Assembly: GCA_947311815.1 (NCBI GenBank)
Contig: CAMZMA010000265.1
Span: 1 to 5,750, forward strand
Source: an uncultured Flavobacteriaceae bacterium
GTDB lineage: Bacteria; Bacteroidota; Bacteroidia; Flavobacteriales; Flavobacteriaceae
Reading direction: 5' to 3'
DNA length: 5,750 nt
Shown here: positions 1 through 4,921 of the stretch, piece by piece
Layout of the letters: each line of letters opens with the position of its first letter
How positions within the stretch are numbered: position 1 is the stretch's first letter
Notes under the pieces: generated by a model
What the model saw: the letters and a program-made list of their open reading frames with translations, nothing else
Databases searched by the model: none
What the model was told of the DNA's origin: nothing
Position numbers and translations under genes: made by a program

Positions 1-353
1 ATATTTTAGGTGATGATCACTATGATACGGCACAAAGAGTAAAAGAAATTTTACAACGATATAAAGAATTACAAGATATCATTGCTATTTTAGGAATGGA
101 AGAATTATCTGAAGAAGATAAATTAGTAGTTCACAGAGCAAGACGTGTACAACGTTTCTTGTCACAACCTTTCCATGTAGCAGAACAATTTACAGGTATT
201 CCTGGTTGTTTGGTAGATATTAAAGATACGATTAAAGGCTTTAATATGATTATGGATGGTGAGTTAGATAAATATCCTGAAGCAGCATTTAACCTTAGAG
301 GTTCTATTCAAGATGCTATTGATGCAGGAGAAAAAATGTTAGCAGAAGCGTAG
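1..353 (+). CDS. atpD: ATP synthase F1 subunit beta, C-terminal part (5' end outside window)
   Basis: This is the last 116 residues of the catalytic beta subunit of F1Fo ATP synthase, which makes ATP at the alpha-beta interfaces on the cytoplasmic side of the inner membrane. The frame is already open at the left edge (first whole codon at base 3), so the gene is cut by the window and the in-frame ATG at 96 is internal. The visible part is the helical C-terminal domain. It has the stretch HYDTAQRVKEILQRYKELQD, then a close variant of the DELSEED loop (EELSEED, bases 99-119) that contacts the rotating gamma and epsilon subunits, then RFLSQPFHVAEQFTG. The end, AGEKMLAEA, is typical of flavobacterial beta subunits as I know them. 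It is followed 73 bases later by atpC on the same strand. The nucleotide-binding domain cannot be assessed here. Identification is very secure. Confidence 0.97.
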   Translation, partial: ILGDDHYDTAQRVKEILQRYKELQDIIAILGMEELSEEDKLVVHRARRVQRFLSQPFHVAEQFTGIPGCLVDIKDTIKGFNMIMDGELDKYPEAAFNLRGSIQDAIDAGEKMLAEA

Positions 354-356
354 AAT

Positions 357-425
357 CAGTTTTCAGTTGTCAGTTTTCAGTTGTCAAAAGCTAAAAACGA
401 TGAACTAAAAACTAAAAACTAAAAA
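357..425. repeat. Heptamer tandem repeats filling the atpD-atpC gap
   Basis: Nearly the whole gap is built from 7-base units. The left half reads CAGTTTT, CAGTTGT, CAGTTTT, CAGTTGT (357-384), which is also a perfect 14-base tandem duplication. After a 6-base step (385-390) the right half is five phased heptamers from 391: CTAAAAA, CGATGAA, CTAAAAA, CTAAAAA, CTAAAAA. They end one base before the atpC ATG. The two halves are roughly complementary: 360-382 against 403-425 pairs at 19 of 23 positions, with a 20-base loop. This resembles the short tandem heptamer repeats known between genes in cyanobacteria. Similar strings occur, from memory, between flavobacterial genes. Function is unknown. Confidence 0.85.
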
Positions 426-426
426 T

Positions 427-714
427 ATGTTTTTAGAAATTGTATCACCAGAAGCCATTTTGTTTTCATCAGAAGTAGATTCAGTATCTGTACCAGGTGT
501 AAACGGAGAGTTTCAAATGTTAAATAATCACGCGCCAGTTGTGTCAATTTTAAAAGAAGGAACGGTGTTGATTGACGTAAACTCTCAGTCAAATATTGAA
601 GATTTAAATGAAAAAATTATTCCTTCAAAAGAAGATGCAAAAATTTTAACTTTATCAATAAATTCTGGTACTTTAGAATTAAATAATAATAAGCTAATTA
701 TTTTAGCTGATTAA
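427..714 (+). CDS. atpC: ATP synthase F1 subunit epsilon, short form
   Basis: This encodes the 95-residue epsilon subunit, part of the F1 central stalk, which couples the gamma shaft to the c-ring. The start MFLEIVSPEAILFSSEVDSV and the motif GVNGEFQMLNNHAPVVSILKEGTV (about residues 24-47) are hallmarks of the N-terminal beta-sandwich domain. The protein ends right after that domain (LIILAD), so the C-terminal helical hairpin found in the roughly 130-140 residue epsilon of E. coli or Bacillus is absent. That hairpin inhibits ATP hydrolysis in those species. A polar stretch at about residues 51-67 (NSQSNIEDLNEKIIPSK) looks like a loop insertion in the sandwich. Short epsilon subunits are known in Bacteroidota, so this is probably not a truncation. 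It lies downstream of atpD and upstream of a strong terminator, so it is the last gene of its unit. No Shine-Dalgarno site is visible; the start is preceded directly by repeats. Confidence 0.95.
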   Translation: MFLEIVSPEAILFSSEVDSVSVPGVNGEFQMLNNHAPVVSILKEGTVLIDVNSQSNIEDLNEKIIPSKEDAKILTLSINSGTLELNNNKLIILAD

Positions 715-735
715 GAATAAAATCAATTCAATTTT

Positions 736-776
736 AAACCACCGAATAATTTTATTTGGTGGTTTTTGTATTTTTA
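736..776 (+). terminator. Intrinsic terminator after atpC
   Basis: The arms 736-747 and 754-765 pair over 12 bases. The core is AAACCACC with GGTGGTTT, extended inward by one G-T wobble and three A/T pairs, around a 6-base loop. The right arm runs into a T-rich tail (TTTTTGTATTTTT). It begins 21 bases after the atpC stop codon and should end the atpD-atpC transcript. Confidence 0.9.
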
Positions 777-788
777 AATAACCAATAT

Positions 789-1301
789 ATGAATGCAAAA
801 ACACCCAAAGAATCGTTAACTATTTTAACCGATTTAGTGTTACCAGGAGAAACAAACTATTTAGATAATTTGTTTGGAGGAGAATTATTGGCAAGAATGG
901 ATAGGGCGTGTAGTATTACTGCTCGTCGTCATTCTAGAAGAATTGTGGTTACAGCCTCTGTAAATCATGTGGCATTTAACAAATCAGTTCCTGTAGGAAG
1001 TGTATTAACCGTAGAAGCAAAAGTTTCTAGAGCTTTTAAATCATCGATGGAAATTTATGTTGATGTTTGGATCGAAGACAGAGAATCTGGTAATAGAACC
1101 AAAGTAAACGAAGGTATTTACACCTTTGTTGCGGTTGATGATACAGGAACTCCAGTGCCAGTTCCTCCAATAAATCCAGAAACCGATTTAGAAAAAGAAC
1201 GTTTTGAAGGCGCTTTAAGGAGAAAACAATTAAGCTTAATTTTAGCGAATAAGTTAGATCCAAAAGATGCGAACGCACTAAGAGCTTTGTTTAAAGATTA
1301 A
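789..1301 (+). CDS. Acyl-CoA thioesterase, hotdog fold (YciA/BACH-like)
   Basis: This 170-residue cytoplasmic enzyme is expected to hydrolyse acyl-CoA thioesters to free acid and CoA. The N-terminal block LPGETNYLDNLFGGELLARMD (residues 18-38) matches the family signature: an Asn, then FGG, then a helix bearing the likely catalytic Asp, here D38. The stretch VTASVNHVAFNKSVPVGSVL and the strand-rich FKSSMEIYVDVWIED complete one hotdog domain. A charged, mostly helical tail follows from about residue 130. I chose the ATG at 789. The frame extends back to a TTG at 756, but that start lies in the terminator hairpin and would add a short hydrophobic stretch that does not fit the family. No good promoter is visible in the few bases between terminator and start, so expression may rely on read-through or an atypical promoter. 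Substrate chain length cannot be told from sequence. The family is confident, the exact subtype less so. Confidence 0.9.
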   Translation: MNAKTPKESLTILTDLVLPGETNYLDNLFGGELLARMDRACSITARRHSRRIVVTASVNHVAFNKSVPVGSVLTVEAKVSRAFKSSMEIYVDVWIEDRESGNRTKVNEGIYTFVAVDDTGTPVPVPPINPETDLEKERFEGALRRKQLSLILANKLDPKDANALRALFKD

Positions 1302-1351
1302 AAAAAGTTTGTAAAAAACACAATTAGCTTCGTTTTCTTTTAAGATTTTTT

Positions 1352-1394
1352 AACCTCTTTAACCATTTTTATGTTAAAGAGGTTCTTTTTTATT
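1352..1394 (+). terminator. Intrinsic terminator after the thioesterase gene
   Basis: A perfect 12-base stem, AACCTCTTTAAC (1352-1363) with GTTAAAGAGGTT (1373-1384), closes a 9-base loop and is followed by C and six T. It starts 50 bases after the thioesterase stop codon and isolates that gene from the next one. Confidence 0.92.
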
Positions 1395-1421
1395 AAAGGA
1401 TTAACTTTTGTTAACGTATCT

Positions 1422-1456
1422 TTTGTAAAACGCAGTGAGTAAATAGTTTACGTTTG
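1422..1456 (+). promoter_or_regulatory. Candidate Bacteroidota promoter for the 1483 gene
   Basis: TACGTTTG at 1449-1456 is an exact match to the TAnnTTTG -7 element, placed so that transcription would begin near 1460 and give a leader of about 22 bases. The best upstream partner is TTTG at 1422-1425, 23 bases away, which is longer than the roughly 19 bases usually seen. A 13-base hyphenated palindrome, GTAAATAGTTTAC (1439-1451), overlaps the front of the -7 element and might bind a regulator. The -7 call is reasonable and the -33 call is weak. Confidence 0.55.
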
Positions 1457-1482
1457 TTTTATAATCAATAAAATTAACTATT

Positions 1483-2058
1483 ATGAAACAAATTAGTATT
1501 ATTTACACAGTTTTTATGTTGCTTTTTATTTCTTTAAAAAGTAATGCACAAGAAAAGCAAAAAAATTATTTTAAAGATAACCTGAAGCACGAATTGTCTT
1601 TTGACCTTTTAGAATTGGTATTATTAAAAAAAATTGAAATTTCGTATCATTATATATTAAATCCTTCAGAAAGTATTGGTGTTAGATTATTGATTCCTGG
1701 TAGTAGTGCTTCATTATATGATGATGTTTATTATAAAGAAAAGTTTGGATTGAGTATTAATTATCGGCAATATTTTTCTAATAAAAATAATGAAGGTTTT
1801 TTTATTGAAGGAATAGCAAAATTTACCATTGGAGAACATTTAAAGTTGCCAGGATATACCTATCCTTTGATTTATAAAACATCAAATTCTATGGATTTAG
1901 GTTTTGCGGTAGGGTATAAGTATGTGTCAAAAAATAATATATTTATAGAAGCAAAAGTAGATCTTTTAAGAAAAATATACATCAACAAACCACCCGTAAA
2001 ATATTACGCGCCACAACTTGTACCTTCGTTTAGCTTATCTGTAGGTAAAAGATTTTAA
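1483..2058 (+). CDS. Secreted, probable outer-membrane beta-barrel protein of unknown function
   Basis: I do not recognise a named family for this 191-residue protein. It starts with a clear Sec signal peptide: MKQ, a hydrophobic core at about residues 4-18, and a likely cut after SNA at residue 22. The mature part alternates polar and hydrophobic residues in strand-like segments, such as KIEISYHYIL, SIGVRLLIPG, FGLSINYRQYF, GFFIEGIAKFTIG, MDLGFAVGYKYV, NIFIEAKVDLL and PSFSLSVGKRF. It ends in Phe, the usual last residue of outer-membrane barrels. About eight strands would fit a small OmpX/OmpW-sized barrel, as inference. No enzyme motif is seen. The gene has its own promoter candidate upstream, a terminator before it and a shared terminator after it, so it looks like a stand-alone unit. 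The ATG directly precedes the signal peptide, so the start is secure. Confidence 0.85.
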   Translation: MKQISIIYTVFMLLFISLKSNAQEKQKNYFKDNLKHELSFDLLELVLLKKIEISYHYILNPSESIGVRLLIPGSSASLYDDVYYKEKFGLSINYRQYFSNKNNEGFFIEGIAKFTIGEHLKLPGYTYPLIYKTSNSMDLGFAVGYKYVSKNNIFIEAKVDLLRKIYINKPPVKYYAPQLVPSFSLSVGKRF

Positions 2059-2100
2059 AAAAAAGAGGTTGAATAAAACTTCTATTCAACCTCTTTTTTT
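2057..2100. terminator. Bidirectional terminator between convergent genes
   Basis: GAGGTTGAATA (2065-2075) pairs perfectly with TATTCAACCTC (2083-2093) around a 7-base loop. Eight A on the left (2057-2064) and seven T on the right (2094-2100) give a U-tract in either direction. It overlaps the last bases of the 1483-2058 stop codon and lies just beyond the cupin stop codon, so it serves both genes. Confidence 0.93.
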
Positions 2101-2101
2101 A

Positions 2102-2440
2102 TTATTCAACTACTTTTTTAACACGATTTACTGTGTCTTGTTTGCTTAATGTTAAACGAACGATACAATCTGTTTTTGCAGTCAAATCATGCGGAACATC
2201 ACCTTCAAGAGCAATGATATCTCCTTCGGTTAATGCCAAAACTTGATTGTTTACACCAAAATCAAGCAATCCTTTTACTATTTGAACTGTAATAGGAAAT
2301 GCCGTTTGATGTTTTTTCATCAATTGTCCTTTTTTAAATAAAATTCTAATTTCTTTTGTAGTTTCGGTTTCAAATAATACTGAAATCGCTACTTTATTTT
2401 CATTAAACTCTAAGTTTTCTAAAATATGTGCTGTTGTCAT
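2102..2440 (-). CDS. Small single-domain cupin protein
   Basis: This 112-residue protein is a single cupin barrel, probably cytoplasmic since no signal peptide is present. The first cupin motif region is KKGQLMKKHQTAFPITVQIVKG (residues 36-57) and the second is LTEGDIIALEGDVPHDL (residues 70-86). In classical cupins motif 1 has HxH plus Glu, and motif 2 has another His. Here only H44 and H84 are evident: the second His position is Thr46 and the Glu position is replaced by the FPI segment. A metal site, if any, is therefore reduced. This pattern (H-x-T/A-x-x-P) is one I recall from other small bacterial cupins, whose function is mostly unknown. The gene is convergent with the 1483 gene and shares its terminator. 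The glycyl-tRNA synthetase gene lies upstream on the same strand but is separated by a terminator. The fold is confident; the substrate and role are not known. Confidence 0.88.
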   Translation of the reverse strand: MTTAHILENLEFNENKVAISVLFETETTKEIRILFKKGQLMKKHQTAFPITVQIVKGLLDFGVNNQVLALTEGDIIALEGDVPHDLTAKTDCIVRLTLSKQDTVNRVKKVVE

Positions 2441-2461
2441 TTTTAAGTTGTTTTATAGGTA

Positions 2462-2469
2462 CAAATATA
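2462..2469 (-). promoter_or_regulatory. Candidate -7 promoter element for the cupin gene
   Basis: On the minus strand these bases read TATATTTG, an exact TAnnTTTG match. Transcription would start near 2458, leaving a leader of about 17 bases before the ATG at 2440. I found no TTG or TTTG at the usual -33 distance. That region is instead taken up by a palindrome, which suggests an activator- or repressor-controlled promoter, as inference. Confidence 0.6.
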
Positions 2470-2490
2470 AAAGATTTATAAGTCTTTTAT
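2467..2490. promoter_or_regulatory. 24-base palindrome upstream of the cupin gene, candidate operator
   Basis: The arms 2467-2478 and 2479-2490 are complementary at 11 of 12 positions; the one exception is T2475 opposite G2482. The half-site core is ATAAAAGA. It overlaps the first bases of the cupin -7 element and fills most of the spacer toward -33, a position where a dimeric regulator would control transcription. It has no U-tract behaviour and is not needed as a terminator, since one lies just beyond it at 2508-2538. Its AT-richness raises the chance of coincidence. Confidence 0.45.
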
Positions 2491-2507
2491 TATAACATTT
2501 GTTACAT

Positions 2508-2538
2508 AAAAAAAGCCTTACAATTGTAAAGCTTTTTT
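2508..2538 (-). terminator. Intrinsic terminator after glyS
   Basis: On the minus strand a hairpin with the stem AAAAAAGC / GCTTTTTT, one C-A mismatch, and an inner TTAC/GTAA stem around an AATT loop is followed by a run of T (plus-strand A, 2508-2514). It begins 11 bases past the glyS stop and should separate glyS from the downstream cupin gene. Confidence 0.85.
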
Positions 2539-2549
2539 ATAAGGGTAAG

Positions 2550-4091
2550 TTACATTTTTTGTAACCAATTTTTTACAGTAACTTCTTTTGCAATAATTTC
2601 TTTTAAATCAGAAATTTTAACACGTTGTTGTTTCATCGTATCTCGATGTCTTATAGTAACAGTGTTATCTTGTAACGTGTCATGATCTACGGTAATACAA
2701 AAAGGTGTCCCGTTGGCATCTTGTCTTCTGTAACGTCTTCCAACGGCATCTTTTTCGTCATAAGCAACATTAAAATCCCATTTTAAATCATCTAATATTT
2801 TACGTGCAACTTCTGGTAATCCATCTTTTTTAACCAAAGGTAAAATAGCTGCTTTTACAGGCGCTAATACACTTGGTAATTTAAGCACTGTTCTTGTTGT
2901 GCCATTTTCTAGTTCTTCTTCTTGTAAAGAGTGCGAAAAAACAGCTAAAAACATTCTGTCTAAACCGATAGAGGTTTCTACTACATAAGGCACATAGTTT
3001 TTGTTTTCTTCGTGGTCGAAATATTGTAATTTTTTGCCAGAAAATTTTTCATGTGCTTTTAAATCGAAATCGGTACGAGAGTGTATTCCTTCTAATTCTT
3101 TAAATCCGAAAGGAAATTTAAACTCAATATCCGCAGCAGCATCAGCATAATGTGCTAATTTTTCGTGATCGTGAAAACGGTAATTTTCTGCGCCCATTCC
3201 TAAAGATAAATGCCATTGTAAACGAGTTTCTTTCCATTTTTTATACCATTCTTTTTGAGTACCTGGTTTTACAAAAAATTGCATTTCCATTTGTTCAAAT
3301 TCACGCATTCTAAAAATAAATTGTCTTGCTACAATTTCATTTCTAAACGCTTTACCTGTTTGTGCAATACCGAAAGGAATTTTCATTCGACCTGTTTTTT
3401 GCACATTTAAAAAGTTTACAAAAATACCCTGAGCAGTTTCTGGACGCAAATATAAATCCATCGCAGTATCTGCAGAAGCGCCTAATTTAGTACCAAACAT
3501 TAAGTTAAATTGCTTTACTTCTGTCCAATTTCTAGAACCTGTTAATGGGTCGGCAATTTGCAATTCTTCAATCAACGCTTTTACATCGGCTAAATCTTCG
3601 TTTTCTAAAGATTTTCCCATTCTAGAAAGAATGCTGTTAATTTTTTCTTGGTAGCCTAAAACACGTCCGTTAGTAGCTAAAAACTCTTCTTTGTTAAAAG
3701 CATCGCCAAAACGTTTTGCCGCTTTTTTAACTTCTTTTTCAATTTTCGATTCAATTTTAGCGCAATAATCTTCAATTAAAACATCGGCTCTATATCGTTT
3801 TTTAGAATCTTTATTGTCAATTAAAGGATCGTTAAAAGCATCTACGTGCCCAGACGCTTTCCACGTTGTTGGGTGCATTAAAATAGAAGCGTCAATACCT
3901 ACAATGTTTTCGTGCATTTGCACCATTGCTTTCCACCAATAATCTCTAATATTCTTTTTTAATTCTACGCCGTTTTGAGCGTAATCATACACTGCACTTA
4001 ATCCGTCATAAATTTCACTTGATTGAAAAACATAGCCGTATTCTTTTGCGTGCGATAGTACTTTTTTGAATTTATCTTCTTGTTTTGCCAT
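2550..4091 (-). CDS. glyS: Glycyl-tRNA synthetase, single-chain dimeric type
   Basis: This 513-residue class II synthetase charges tRNA-Gly with glycine in the cytoplasm. It is the alpha-2 form shared with archaea and eukaryotes, not the alpha2-beta2 form of E. coli. The N-terminal catalytic block has YGYVFQSSEIYDGLSAVYDY (residues 18-37) and ASILMHPTTWKASGHVDAF (68-86). The segment RPETAQGIF (216-224) follows, then the motif 2 region FRNEI...RQFIFRMREFEQMEMQFF (249-273) and the motif 3 GLDR (376-379). The C-terminal anticodon-binding domain begins near LPSVLAPVKAAILPL (405-419) and runs to about residue 505. Between about 95 and 185 lies a charged helical insertion. All class II motifs are intact and the length is normal for this type. 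It is transcribed away from the ComF gene, from a promoter so close to the ATG that the leader may be only a few bases. Confidence 0.97.
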   Translation of the reverse strand: MAKQEDKFKKVLSHAKEYGYVFQSSEIYDGLSAVYDYAQNGVELKKNIRDYWWKAMVQMHENIVGIDASILMHPTTWKASGHVDAFNDPLIDNKDSKKRYRADVLIEDYCAKIESKIEKEVKKAAKRFGDAFNKEEFLATNGRVLGYQEKINSILSRMGKSLENEDLADVKALIEELQIADPLTGSRNWTEVKQFNLMFGTKLGASADTAMDLYLRPETAQGIFVNFLNVQKTGRMKIPFGIAQTGKAFRNEIVARQFIFRMREFEQMEMQFFVKPGTQKEWYKKWKETRLQWHLSLGMGAENYRFHDHEKLAHYADAAADIEFKFPFGFKELEGIHSRTDFDLKAHEKFSGKKLQYFDHEENKNYVPYVVETSIGLDRMFLAVFSHSLQEEELENGTTRTVLKLPSVLAPVKAAILPLVKKDGLPEVARKILDDLKWDFNVAYDEKDAVGRRYRRQDANGTPFCITVDHDTLQDNTVTIRHRDTMKQQRVKISDLKEIIAKEVTVKNWLQKM

Positions 4092-4098
4092 AAGATTG

Positions 4099-4128
4099 CA
4101 AAGATACAGGAATAAAAAAAGTTGTCAA
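4099..4128 (-). promoter_or_regulatory. Promoter of glyS
   Basis: On the minus strand TTG (4128-4126) is followed after 19 bases by TATCTTTG (4106-4099), an exact fit to the Bacteroidota sigma factor pattern. Transcription should begin about 4 bases after the -7 element, near 4095. The AUG starts at 4091, so the mRNA would be almost leaderless. Confidence 0.8.
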
Positions 4129-4148
4129 GTTTTTTTTGACTATCTTTC
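4122..4148 (+). promoter_or_regulatory. Candidate promoter of the ComF-family gene
   Basis: TTG at 4122-4124 is followed after 16 bases by TATCTTTC (4141-4148), one base off TAnnTTTG. The spacing is short and the last base is non-consensus, so it should be weaker than the opposing glyS promoter. It would start transcription near 4152, about 18 bases before the ATG. It shares the self-complementary TTGTCAA (4122-4128) with the glyS promoter. Confidence 0.5.
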
Positions 4149-4169
4149 AGTTGAAAAAGAAAGTGAAAA

Positions 4170-4856
4170 ATGTTATCAATTTTAAATTTTTTCGAACTGT
4201 TTTATCCAAATATTTGTGTGGTTTGTGATGAGCATTTACTTCCATCCGAAGAATTATTGTGTACATTTTGTAGGCATGATTTACCGTTGATTGATGAGTG
4301 TAATTATAAAGAAAATCAAATTTCGAAAATATTTTACGGCCGTGTTCCTATAGAAAAGGCAATGTCTTTTATGTATTATCGCAAAAAAGGAAAGGCAAAA
4401 ACAATGATTCATCAATTAAAATACAAAGGAAATCAAGAAGTGGGTGTTTTTTTAGGAAATTGGTTTGGGCATCAATTAAACGAATCGAAACAATTTAAGG
4501 ATGTCGATTTTATCATTCCTGTTCCGTTGCACCCATCAAAATTAAAAATAAGAGGGTATAATCAGCTCACTACTTTTGGAAAAACTCTCGAAAAAATTTT
4601 AAAAACCAGCTATTTAGAAAATGTTTTAATTAGAACAAATAGGTCTAAAACACAAACATTTAAACATCGTTTTGAGCGTTTTAGTAATTCTGAAACAAAG
4701 TTTTTAGTAAAAAACAGCGAATTATTAGTAAACAAACATGTTTTATTAATAGACGATGTAATTACAACGGGTGCAACTTTAGAAGCCTGCGCTAATGAAT
4801 TGTTAAAATCAGATGGAATTAAAATAAGTATTGTAACAATGGCGTTTACTGAGTAA
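4170..4856 (+). CDS. ComF family protein (phosphoribosyltransferase-like)
   Basis: This 228-residue cytoplasmic protein has the full ComF layout. An N-terminal zinc ribbon uses C16-x2-C19 and C31-x2-C34. A linker contains MSFMYYRKKGKAKTMIHQLKYKG (residues 65-87), followed by the phosphoribosyltransferase core. That core has IIPVPLHPSKLKIRGYNQ (115-132), then the TQTFKHRFER segment, then the PRPP-binding loop VLLIDDVITTGAT (191-203) with its paired acidic residues. In naturally transformable bacteria ComF helps bring single-stranded DNA into the cell and aids its recombination. Many non-transformable bacteria keep the gene, so competence here is only a possibility, and no other com gene is in the window. 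The length is normal. The start ATG leads directly into the family's usual hydrophobic FFELFYP segment. A lipoprotein gene follows after 64 bases with no terminator between, so they may be co-transcribed. Confidence 0.93.
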   Translation: MLSILNFFELFYPNICVVCDEHLLPSEELLCTFCRHDLPLIDECNYKENQISKIFYGRVPIEKAMSFMYYRKKGKAKTMIHQLKYKGNQEVGVFLGNWFGHQLNESKQFKDVDFIIPVPLHPSKLKIRGYNQLTTFGKTLEKILKTSYLENVLIRTNRSKTQTFKHRFERFSNSETKFLVKNSELLVNKHVLLIDDVITTGATLEACANELLKSDGIKISIVTMAFTE

Positions 4857-4892
4857 TTAGTTATTGATATTTTATATGGATATAAAAATTAA

Positions 4893-4921
4893 TTGTTTAT
4901 TTGTAAACTAAATTACATTTG
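4893..4921 (+). promoter_or_regulatory. Promoter-like element overlapping the lipoprotein start codon
   Basis: TTG at 4893-4895, an 18-base spacer and TACATTTG at 4914-4921 together match the Bacteroidota promoter pattern well. The last G of the -7 element is the first base of the GTG start, so transcription would begin near 4925, inside the gene. Either the match is chance, or a non-canonical or internal start is used. The 64-base gap also holds an AT-rich palindrome (4870-4887, TTTTATAT and ATATAAAA around GG) and GTTTA/TAAAC arms (4895-4908), but no terminator. Confidence 0.3.

Noticed and set aside
96..98. ATG at 96 as a gene start
   Set aside because: The frame is open to the left edge and the upstream residues match ATP synthase beta, so this ATG is internal.
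357..425. CRISPR array or insertion sequence remnant in the atpD-atpC gap
   Set aside because: Units are 7 bases without spacers, and there are no transposase traces, terminal repeats or target duplications.
756..788. Upstream TTG start extending the thioesterase by 11 residues
   Set aside because: The start lies in the terminator hairpin, and the added residues MVVFVFLNNQY do not fit the family; the ATG at 789 is better.
1036..1278. 80-codon open frame on the minus strand
   Set aside because: It lies wholly inside the thioesterase gene in antisense, has Leu-rich low-complexity content expected from reading AT-rich codons backwards, and shows no recognisable domain.
1401..1414. TTAAC-TTTT-GTTAA inverted repeat
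   Set aside because: Short AT-rich stem just after a stronger terminator, with no U-tract and no clear placement relative to a promoter.
1371..1442. 23-codon open frame (MLKRFFFIKG...) between the thioesterase and the barrel gene
   Set aside because: Its ATG is in the terminator loop and stem, and nothing else supports coding.
4145..4156. TTTCA/TGAAA inverted repeat before the ComF gene
   Set aside because: Only a 5-base AT-rich stem with a 2-base gap; likely chance in this composition.
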